A DNA stretch of 64,000 nt from assembly GCF_000176235.1 (NCBI RefSeq), contig NZ_ACZV01000004.1:1302001-1366000 (forward strand). Direction: 5' to 3'. A program made the position numbers and the translations under genes. Positions 41,892 through 49,419 of this stretch are shown piece after piece. The notes beneath the pieces were generated by a model. That model was given only the letters and a program-made list of their open reading frames with translations. It was not told where the DNA came from and ran no database searches. How positions within the stretch are numbered: the first letter of the stretch is position 1; each line of letters begins with the position of its first letter. This DNA is from Vibrio orientalis CIP 102891 = ATCC 33934. Lineage in GTDB: Bacteria; Pseudomonadota; Gammaproteobacteria; Enterobacterales; Vibrionaceae.

Positions 41892-43367
41892 ATGACTACG
41901 CAAAGTAAGGCGCTGGAAGCGCCACTGAAAATTAACAGTCAACACATCATGGTCTCTTTATTGGTGGTGGCGACCTTCATTTTCTTCACATCAATTGGAA
42001 TGAACCACGAACAGGGCGCCGATTATGGATGGATGAGCCTGCTGCCTACCGCGCTGGTGCTGGTTTTTGCTTTAACAACACATAGAACCGTTGAAGCCTT
42101 ATTCAGCGGTACCATTGCTGGGGTATTACTACTCAATCCTGCGGAAGCAGTCGAGCAGATCGTCGGTATTTCGATGGACGTAATGATGAACGAAACCATC
42201 GCTTGGATCATTTTGGTCTGCGGTTTGATGGGTGGCTTAATCGCTATACTCGAAAAAGGTGGCAGTATTCTTAGCTTCTCAGATATGCTCGTTACCAAGG
42301 TTAAGAGCCGTAAGCAATCTATGCTAATGACCTTTTTCCTCGGTATTTTAATTTTCATCGATGATTACCTCAATGCGATCGCTATTTCATCATCAATGAA
42401 AAAGATCACTGACGGCTACAATATTTCACGCGAAAAGCTCTCTTACTTGGTTGATTCTACGGCCGCTCCCATTTGTATCTTAGTGCCGATCTCCACTTGG
42501 GCGATTTTCTTTAGTTCTCTGCTTGAAGCGAATGGTGTCGCGGAAGCCGGCGAAGGCATCAAAACGTACATTGAAGCCATCCCATTTATGGCTTACGGCT
42601 GGGTAACCTTAACTATCGTATTCCTAGTGGCGATGGAAAAAATGCCAGATCTCGGTGCGATGAAGAAAGCAGAGCAGCGCGCTAAGAACGGCCAAGTGCG
42701 TCCTGATGGCGCAACAGATATCGACTTTGGTTCCGACATCAAGTCACATACCAACCCAACCCTAGGCCTTGTAAACTTCCTCTTACCCATGGTTGTGCTC
42801 GTTGCAGCAAGTTGGTACTTCGGTATCGACCTATTGGCAGGTGTGTTTGTGGCAATCATCTTTACTATCTGTTTCTACGGGGCGCAAAAACTCATCTCGA
42901 TGAATGATATGTTTGAAGCGGTCTATGACGGCATTAAGGTAATGTTGTTGCCATTGGCGACGGTGATTGGTGGTTTCATGCTGAAAAATGTCAATGACTC
43001 TCTGGGCGTAACCCAGTACGTAATTGAAACTGTCAGTCCTTACCTATCAGCGTCTTACTTCCCTGCCATCATCTTTATGATAACAGGTGGACTGGTCTTT
43101 GCGACGGCGTCATCATGGGGGACATTTGCTGTGGCGATGCCAATCGTTCTGCCGCTAGGGGAGCAACTAGGTGTTCCACTACACCTAACGGTTGCGGCTC
43201 TACTTTCAGCCTCTGCTGCAGGTAGCCACTCATGCTTCTTTAGTGACTCAACGGTTCTATCCGCACAAGGCTCTGGCTGTACCTCTATGCAACATGCAAC
43301 CACACAGTTTCCTTACGCCTTGATTGGTATTGCGGCCACATTAGTCTTCTTCTTGATTGTCGGGTAG
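41892..43367 (+). CDS. NhaC-family Na+/H+ antiporter-like transporter
   Basis: This 491-residue inner-membrane protein has about 12 membrane segments and NhaC-family stretches: FLGILIFIDDYLNA, LVDSTAAPICILVPISTW, and near the end AAGSHSCFFSDSTVLSAQGSGC. NhaC relatives exchange Na+ for H+ or carry organic substrates. Its tight linkage to puuA (18-base gap) and the lack of a PuuP-type importer in this locus suggest it moves putrescine, agmatine, GABA or another pathway compound; this is inference. AAAGGAAA precedes the ATG. Confidence 0.85.
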   Translation: MTTQSKALEAPLKINSQHIMVSLLVVATFIFFTSIGMNHEQGADYGWMSLLPTALVLVFALTTHRTVEALFSGTIAGVLLLNPAEAVEQIVGISMDVMMNETIAWIILVCGLMGGLIAILEKGGSILSFSDMLVTKVKSRKQSMLMTFFLGILIFIDDYLNAIAISSSMKKITDGYNISREKLSYLVDSTAAPICILVPISTWAIFFSSLLEANGVAEAGEGIKTYIEAIPFMAYGWVTLTIVFLVAMEKMPDLGAMKKAEQRAKNGQVRPDGATDIDFGSDIKSHTNPTLGLVNFLLPMVVLVAASWYFGIDLLAGVFVAIIFTICFYGAQKLISMNDMFEAVYDGIKVMLLPLATVIGGFMLKNVNDSLGVTQYVIETVSPYLSASYFPAIIFMITGGLVFATASSWGTFAVAMPIVLPLGEQLGVPLHLTVAALLSASAAGSHSCFFSDSTVLSAQGSGCTSMQHATTQFPYALIGIAATLVFFLIVG

Positions 43368-43393
43368 CAGCAGTCACTCAATGTCATCGTTAA

Positions 43394-43412
43394 GCCCTGC
43401 TTTAAGCAGGGC
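43394..43412. terminator. Hairpin between the NhaC-type and LysR genes
   Basis: GCCCTGC and GCAGGGC pair around a five-base loop between two converging genes. Neither side has a good T run, so termination may be weak. Confidence 0.4.
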
Positions 43413-43423
43413 AATATTCCTGA

Positions 43424-44317
43424 CTAGTCCGAAAAATAACGCTGTGCAAGTTCTTCACACCAGCCAAGAATATGTTGCGACAGCTCATTCGAATCACCTG
43501 AGAAAGGGTAATAAATACTAAATGGCATTTGCACGTCATTAGCAAGTGCGGAACTTTTTAACTGGCAAATACGGCCTAGTTTTACTGAGCTTTCTGCAAC
43601 ATGCTTAGGCAAAATCGCCCAACCAAATTGGGGCAGCAAGTCTAACAACAGCGCATTACACCCCACCACTTTAGTATCAACAGAATAGGCATGAACGACG
43701 GTTCCCGCGTTGTTCGTATGTTCTGCGATCAGCTGAGTTTCAGCCTGCGCATCCAATAACGAAAAATCGGCCTTATTCCGCAGAGGCGATTGGCTCCCTA
43801 CATAAAGGTTATAAGAAACATATCCTAAGCTTTTGTATAACACTTTTTGCTGCGGCTGGATGTTCATTTTCGCAGGACTAATCGCAAAGTTTAACGAACC
43901 GTCCTCAACGGAATTCAGAGCGACTTCTCTGTCTCGCTGCAACCAGTGAGTTCTTATATGAGGATAATGTTCACTGATGCGCCTATCGAGATCACACATG
44001 AACTGTCTAGGAAAATCGCCATCATAGCCAAAGATCAGCTCCGCAAAAGGTTGCTCTAATTGAGCGACACTTAATTGTTGGAGTAAAGAGTTCTGACGAA
44101 TAACATGCGTAGCCGGAGAGTACAGTCGGTTTGCTTCCTCAGTCGCGATCGCTTGTCTGCCTTCAATCGTAAACAATTTGTAGCCCAAGATATCTTCATA
44201 AGCTTTGACCAATTCACGTACCGTGGTTCGATCTTTGGCTAAATATCTTCCAGCTGCGCTATAAGAACCGCATTCAAACACAGCCACAAACGCAGCTAAT
44301 TGATCCAATGTATGCAT
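43424..44317 (-). CDS. LysR-family transcriptional regulator
   Basis: This 297-residue protein has an N-terminal LysR winged helix (about 1-60; LDQLAAFVAVFECGSYSAAGRYLAKDR is the typical opening) and a periplasmic-binding-like effector domain (about 90-295). It is divergent from the MATE gene across about 100 bases, the usual layout for a LysR regulator and its target. The effector is unknown. Confidence 0.85.
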   Translation of the reverse strand: MHTLDQLAAFVAVFECGSYSAAGRYLAKDRTTVRELVKAYEDILGYKLFTIEGRQAIATEEANRLYSPATHVIRQNSLLQQLSVAQLEQPFAELIFGYDGDFPRQFMCDLDRRISEHYPHIRTHWLQRDREVALNSVEDGSLNFAISPAKMNIQPQQKVLYKSLGYVSYNLYVGSQSPLRNKADFSLLDAQAETQLIAEHTNNAGTVVHAYSVDTKVVGCNALLLDLLPQFGWAILPKHVAESSVKLGRICQLKSSALANDVQMPFSIYYPFSGDSNELSQHILGWCEELAQRYFSD

Positions 44318-44419
44318 TCTTCCACTCTCACTTGAACGTACAACCCCATCATATGTGGTTTGTTATGTTTATAGTCAAAGTTCATAATCGCAACTTATTT
44401 ACCCAATCTAGCTATAAAT

Positions 44420-45811
44420 ATGCGTACTGGTTCAATATCTTCAAAACCATCTTTGCTGTTGTTCCCTTTCGATAAGGCGCAACTATCTGCTATTGCGGCT
44501 ATTGCCATCCCAATCACTTTGCAGACCATCCTCTTTGCCTCAAAGGGACTCACCGATATTTTGATGATTGGGCAGCTCTCTGAAAATAATATCGCGGCGG
44601 CAGGTGTCGCGAGTCGAGCTCTGTTTGTCGCGATGATCTTACTGTCAGGAATTTCCGCTGCAGGATCAGTACTCATCGCTCAATACTTTGGGGCCAGTAA
44701 GACCAATGCGATACGCAGAACGGTTGTTCTCACTTGGCTTGTCTCTTCTCTTTTTGCTCTCATTCCCGCGCTCATATTTTGGCAAGTTGGCGATAACATC
44801 ATTGCGCTCTCTACAACATCGTTGGATATCCAAGCGTTAGGGCATGAATATCTCACGTATACCGCTGCAAGCCTGTTTTTTGCTTCCTTCAGTGGGGCGA
44901 TAGCAGCTGGACTGCGCTCGACCCGCCAAGCGAGCACCAGTACTTGGTTAAGTGGGTTAGGTATCCTATTTAACCTAATACTTAACTGGCTTTTGATTTT
45001 TGGTCACATGGGATTACCGGCACTCGGACTCAAAGGGGCAGCGATCGCAACCACTTTAAGTTGTGCGCTAGAAGTATTCATCACCGTCATTTATCTGCAA
45101 GTCAAACAGAACCCGCTTACCCCATCTGTTTGCGCTATTCAGCAAGCATTGAGCATAAAGCGTATCCGCCAATTTTTAGCATTGGCAATACCGACCACCT
45201 CAAACTTCTTGCTTTGGGCCGCAGGTCTATTCACCTACACCGCTATTATGGGTAGGACGGGAGAGCAAGGCTTAGTCGTCCTTTCGGTGATATCTCCGAT
45301 CGAAGCTTTCTCACTCAGTTTTTTGACGGGTATTGCCAATGCTTCTGCTGTCATCGTCGGTAACCATCTCGGTGCCAAAGACTCAGACAAAGCCTATCAA
45401 CAAGCAATGGGATTTGTCGTGCTCGCGATCATTGTCACTATCTTAGTCGCTGCCATTCTGTTTCTGTTGAGGGAACCGGTGCTAGGTCTCTTTGGCGCTT
45501 TAGATGGTGAGACCAGACAACTCGCCGACCAATTCTATTTAGTACTATGTGTTGGCATCGTACTGCGTTCACTGCCTACCACCATGGTCATCGGTATTCT
45601 CCGCGCAGGCGGCGACGTTAAGTTTTGCCTCTACCAAGACATCACCACCCAATGGTTTTTTGGCATTCCACTTGCTGCGCTCGGAGCAATGGTTTTCGGT
45701 TTGTCACCAGTATTGGTATTTGCCTGCTTCTTTTTGGAAACCTTGTTCAAGTGGGTGGCGTGTATCTATCGATTTAGATCCAAACGCTGGATAAAGTTTT
45801 TAGCATCATAA
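44420..45811 (+). CDS. MATE-family efflux transporter
   Basis: This 463-residue, 12-helix inner-membrane protein is organised as two MatE halves. Early landmarks are PITLQTILFASKGLTDILMIGQL and the mid-protein PTTSNFLLWAAGLFTYTAIMGRTGEQ. It likely exports cationic drugs or metabolites using Na+ or H+. The divergent LysR gene probably controls it, and a 76-residue membrane protein gene follows after 25 bases. Confidence 0.88.
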   Translation: MRTGSISSKPSLLLFPFDKAQLSAIAAIAIPITLQTILFASKGLTDILMIGQLSENNIAAAGVASRALFVAMILLSGISAAGSVLIAQYFGASKTNAIRRTVVLTWLVSSLFALIPALIFWQVGDNIIALSTTSLDIQALGHEYLTYTAASLFFASFSGAIAAGLRSTRQASTSTWLSGLGILFNLILNWLLIFGHMGLPALGLKGAAIATTLSCALEVFITVIYLQVKQNPLTPSVCAIQQALSIKRIRQFLALAIPTTSNFLLWAAGLFTYTAIMGRTGEQGLVVLSVISPIEAFSLSFLTGIANASAVIVGNHLGAKDSDKAYQQAMGFVVLAIIVTILVAAILFLLREPVLGLFGALDGETRQLADQFYLVLCVGIVLRSLPTTMVIGILRAGGDVKFCLYQDITTQWFFGIPLAALGAMVFGLSPVLVFACFFLETLFKWVACIYRFRSKRWIKFLAS

Positions 45812-45836
45812 TTCTCTATTTTATTAAGGTCTTTCT

Positions 45837-46067
45837 ATGAATATTCTTAGTTTATATGAAGCGTATGGCGTCACGGCTGCGCTGGTTTTATTCTGCGCCC
45901 TCTACCTATTCATTCACATTAAATACATCCGTCACCACGCGGCACACAAGCGTTTTCTAGCCGCTCTATGGAGAGCAATGCAAAATACCATTCATGGCCA
46001 ACACATCCGCACCTTGGGCTATGATCACGAAAAAGAGCAAGGAAAAAATTCAGATAGCGAGCGCTAA
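45837..46067 (+). CDS. Small single-pass membrane protein
   Basis: This 76-residue protein has one membrane segment (about residues 10-30; VTAALVLFCALYLFIHI) and a basic, His-rich cytoplasmic tail ending in charged residues. An AAGG site lies about 8 bases before the ATG, and the gene starts 25 bases after the MATE stop, so it is likely co-transcribed. I do not recognise the family. Confidence 0.6.
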   Translation: MNILSLYEAYGVTAALVLFCALYLFIHIKYIRHHAAHKRFLAALWRAMQNTIHGQHIRTLGYDHEKEQGKNSDSER

Positions 46068-46212
46068 ACTGGCAGGTCTCATCGACACTCAATATAGGCA
46101 AAAGAAATTAATCATCACGACAAAATACTCGATTAGCCCAATTACATCATTGCTGTTTTAATCCGCGCCGAGAGATTTTTTATAATCGAATAATTAACTT
46201 CAAGGTGTTTCC

Positions 46213-46365
46213 ATGTTCGCAATTGATGATGTAGTTGTAGCAACTAAAGGCGTTGATTTAGGTCAGATGGTTGTTGTTGGCCTAAGCAGCGGCGGTTACT
46301 ACGTTCGTGTTACTGTAGACGGCATGATGCTGACTTACCCAGTACAAGACCTGAAGAAAGCTTAA
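46213..46365 (+). CDS. 50-residue conserved-looking small protein
   Basis: This short gene begins MFAIDDVVVATKG and ends PVQDLKKA. Codon use resembles the well-expressed genes around it. AAGGTG lies 6 bases before the ATG, and a strong terminator starts 17 bases after the stop. It seems a compact beta-rich protein. A promoter, a ribosome site and a terminator framing such a short frame argue that it is real. The function is unknown. Confidence 0.7.
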   Translation: MFAIDDVVVATKGVDLGQMVVVGLSSGGYYVRVTVDGMMLTYPVQDLKKA

Positions 46366-46381
46366 TTGCCCAAACAGTCAT

Positions 46382-46420
46382 AAAAAAGCCCCGACAGCAG
46401 CGATGCTGTCGGGGCTTTGC
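46382..46420. terminator. Bidirectional terminator between the 50-residue gene and the BCCT gene
   Basis: AAAGCCCCGACAGC and GCTGTCGGGGCTTT form a perfect 14-bp stem with a six-base loop between converging genes. The A run on the left supplies T for the minus strand. Confidence 0.88.
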
Positions 46421-46440
46421 ATTTAATACGACTTAGTCGT

Positions 46441-48045
46441 TTAGCGTGATACGTTTACCGCTTCTTTAGGCTTATCCACCTCAGTAAACAAGCCTTTCAC
46501 CAAGCTAACACACGCAAGCAACAGAACGATCGTAAACGGCATTGCTGCAATGATGGTAATCGACTGTAGCGCCTGAATCGACTCTGTACCACCAATCCAC
46601 AGCATCACAATCGCAATCAAACCAGAAATAATCGCCCAAACAATTTTTTGCTTCATTGGCACTTCTAGCTTGCCGCCCGCCGTCATGCTATCAATAACAA
46701 TTGAGCCAGAATCCAGCGTCGTCACGAAGAAAACGATAATCAGAACGACAGCAATGACCGATAAAATATCACCGACAGGGTAAGCTTCAAGCATGTAGAA
46801 CAAGCTGAGAGAAACATTGCTCAGTTGCTGCTGTACCCCTAGCAAACCTACTTTGTCGATCATTTGCTGAATCGCAATACCACCGAAAGTCGACATCCAA
46901 GCGGTCGTCACAAGAGTTGGGATAATCAGTACATAGGCGAGGAATTCGCGAACCGTACGTCCTTTTGAGATACGTGCGACAAACATGCCAAAGAAAGGCG
47001 CATACGCCACCCACCAAGCCCAGTAGAACACTGTCCAACCGTGTAAGAAGGTTTCGTCTTCGCGACCAGTGGTTTGGCTCAATGGTAGTATGTTTTCCAC
47101 ATAGCTAACGACCGACGTTTTCATTGAATCAAGAACGGTGGTGAAGTTCAGTACCGCCATCAAACCAAGGAAAATGAAAGCAATCGCCATATTAAGGTTA
47201 CTCAGCAATTTAACGCCGCCATCCATACCTCGCAGTACCGATAGAATCGCCAAACCCATAATCAGCACAATAACCGATTGCTGGAGTAGCAAGCTATTTT
47301 CTAAGCCAAATACATGACTAATACCACTGGCTGCTTGTGTGCCCCCTAGGCCTAGCGACGTCGCCAAACCAAACAGAGTCACTAGCACCGTCATGACATC
47401 AATAAAGTCGCCAATCTTACCCCATACTTTGTCACCAAGTAGCGGATAAAACACCGAACGCATAGAAAGCGGCAGACCTTTGTTGTAGACAAAGTAGGCT
47501 AGGCAAAGTGCTGTTACACCATAAATCGCCCATGCGTGGAAGCCCCAGTGGAACGTCGCAGCACCTAACGCCAGTTCACGAGCTTCTAATGTATGAGATT
47601 CCACATTCAGTGGTGTGCCATACCAGCCAGTGTAGAAAGCCGTAGGCTCTGCCACACCCCAGAAAATAAGACCAATGCCCATACCCGCAGCAAACAGCAT
47701 GGTAATCCATGAAATCGTCGAGTAATCTGCGGTTGCGCCTTCTCCGCCTAAGCGTACTTTACCGAATGGAGAAAGAGCGATAACAATGGCAAACACAAGT
47801 AGGATGTTTGCGCCCCACATAAATAGGAAGTCAAAGTAAGAAAGAACGGCACCTTTTACCGAATCGATGGCCGCTTTTGCATCTGCTGGAGAAAGCAGGA
47901 GTAACGAGATAATAAAGAGAAGAGATAAGCCGACAGAAGCAGTGAAAACCGTGTTGTGGACATCCATACCCCACTTACTTACGTTATCCTGACCGACTTG
48001 ATAGTCTGTAGATTCAATACTGTATTTTTTAGATTTAAAGCTCAT
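46441..48045 (-). CDS. BCCT-family betaine/choline/carnitine transporter
   Basis: This 534-residue, 12-helix inner-membrane transporter takes up compatible solutes such as glycine betaine, usually with Na+. BCCT landmarks are GMGIGLIFWGVAEP, TFHWGFHAWAIYG and the substrate-pocket stretch FYWAWWVAYAPFFGMFVARISKGRTVREF. A substrate cannot be fixed. It stands alone, which is common for vibrio osmolyte carriers. Confidence 0.92.
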   Translation of the reverse strand: MSFKSKKYSIESTDYQVGQDNVSKWGMDVHNTVFTASVGLSLLFIISLLLLSPADAKAAIDSVKGAVLSYFDFLFMWGANILLVFAIVIALSPFGKVRLGGEGATADYSTISWITMLFAAGMGIGLIFWGVAEPTAFYTGWYGTPLNVESHTLEARELALGAATFHWGFHAWAIYGVTALCLAYFVYNKGLPLSMRSVFYPLLGDKVWGKIGDFIDVMTVLVTLFGLATSLGLGGTQAASGISHVFGLENSLLLQQSVIVLIMGLAILSVLRGMDGGVKLLSNLNMAIAFIFLGLMAVLNFTTVLDSMKTSVVSYVENILPLSQTTGREDETFLHGWTVFYWAWWVAYAPFFGMFVARISKGRTVREFLAYVLIIPTLVTTAWMSTFGGIAIQQMIDKVGLLGVQQQLSNVSLSLFYMLEAYPVGDILSVIAVVLIIVFFVTTLDSGSIVIDSMTAGGKLEVPMKQKIVWAIISGLIAIVMLWIGGTESIQALQSITIIAAMPFTIVLLLACVSLVKGLFTEVDKPKEAVNVSR

Positions 48046-48306
48046 ATATCATGAGGTTTACATATCCGACTCAACGGATATAAAGACCAACTCCATGTTA
48101 GTTAAAGTTTGATTCGCAACAATAAGCTCGCATCATGCTGATGAAAAACACCCTTTCCAATAAGGCATTTTTGGCTCTATTGCTCATCCCCGGTACGCTA
48201 TACTAACACAGAGTTGGCTCTTTTTTGCTCGGACGGCCCAATTCTAACGCTATTCCGCTGGTCAAAGTGGCGATTTATGACCATAACTATCTGGTCTATA
48301 AACGGT

Positions 48307-49347
48307 TTAGCAAACCCATGAAATATTTGCTTCTACTACGCAAACTGGCGCATCAACGTGACATTGATAGCCACTCGCTTCCAGACTGCCGGTTACTTTG
48401 TTGCGGCGATAACTGACCAGATTATTGGAATGTTGGTTAGCAACTATCAACCACTCACCACATGAGGTGGTGGTAAAGTCTCTTGGAAACAATCCACCAG
48501 CGTCGTTCATGCTAATCCATTTGACCTCTTCGCCTGATACCTCAAAGCAGCTCACGACATTTTGATGGCGACAAGAAACGTAGACAAAACGTTCATCATC
48601 AGACAGTTTGATCGCTGACGCTGCTTCGCCTTTTTCAGCACCCGGAAGTAAGTCGACTTGTTGCTGAACTTGCCAGCCTTGGTTGGTTTTGTGCAATACA
48701 ATAAGCGTTTCACTTAGTTCACACACCACATACGCCTTGTCTTCAGCGCGATTAAACACCAAATGCCGCGGGCCGCTACCTGCAGGCATCGCCACTGTTT
48801 GGCTAAGAGTAAAAGTAGAGTCTTCTATTTGATAAAAACGAATCGCATCACTGCCTAAATCCACACTGACTAGCACTGGCTCAGTTTGCTGAAACACCAC
48901 TTGGTGAGCGTGAGGCGACTGCTGGCGATCTTGGTTTGGCCCTTGCCCTTCTTCAAACAAATCGGCCACTGAGGCTAGCGGAATACCTTGGCTATCGAGC
49001 GAGTAAATACTCACATTACCTGAACCATAATTGGCAACGGCAAGGTATTTTTTATCAGCAGAAATAGCCATATGACATGGATAATCGCCAGCAATAGGTA
49101 AAGCATGCGCGTGCTGCCCATCCAAGCAAACCAGTTGAGCACCATCTTGCTGCGACACTTCACTAAAGCTATAGGTCAGCTGCTGAGATTGAATAAGGTA
49201 GGAGGGATTGCGCAGAGGATAGTAATCATCAAGGCGAATCAACTCACCCGTCTGTTGATTTAACCCAACCTGAGCAATTCCTCTGCTTTGGCTCGGTGAG
49301 TCTGTGTATGTACCTACGAGAAAACGTAAGTGACCACTTGCTTGCAT
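48307..49347 (-). CDS. Seven-bladed beta-propeller lactonase
   Basis: This 346-residue protein of the lactonase family (6-phosphogluconolactonase YbhE type) begins RFLVGTYTDSPSQSRGI and shows repeated blade patterns such as HMAISADKKYLAVANYGSGNVSIY and SPHAHQVVF. YbhE hydrolyses 6-phosphogluconolactone. Here the neighbours (GH20, eda, kdgK) suggest a role on an aldonolactone of an amino sugar; this is inference. The ATG at 49347 is preferred to a TTG six codons upstream (49365). It is the last gene of the minus-strand cluster. Confidence 0.82.
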   Translation of the reverse strand: MQASGHLRFLVGTYTDSPSQSRGIAQVGLNQQTGELIRLDDYYPLRNPSYLIQSQQLTYSFSEVSQQDGAQLVCLDGQHAHALPIAGDYPCHMAISADKKYLAVANYGSGNVSIYSLDSQGIPLASVADLFEEGQGPNQDRQQSPHAHQVVFQQTEPVLVSVDLGSDAIRFYQIEDSTFTLSQTVAMPAGSGPRHLVFNRAEDKAYVVCELSETLIVLHKTNQGWQVQQQVDLLPGAEKGEAASAIKLSDDERFVYVSCRHQNVVSCFEVSGEEVKWISMNDAGGLFPRDFTTTSCGEWLIVANQHSNNLVSYRRNKVTGSLEASGYQCHVDAPVCVVEANISWVC

Positions 49348-49419
49348 AGCGATGTTCCCAATCAATATCTATGTAAACACAATGCCGCCAGCAAACGCTG
49401 GCGGCAATCAGTTTCAACG

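Noticed and set aside
48135..48206. Short frame with a signal-peptide-like start (MKNTLSNKAFLALLL) ending after 23 codons
   Set aside because: Too short to support without conservation; no ribosome site. It could be a remnant of a lost lipoprotein gene, but nothing downstream continues it.
48225..48416. 63-codon plus-strand frame overlapping the lactonase 3' end
   Set aside because: It has no ribosome site and lies largely antisense to a well-supported gene.
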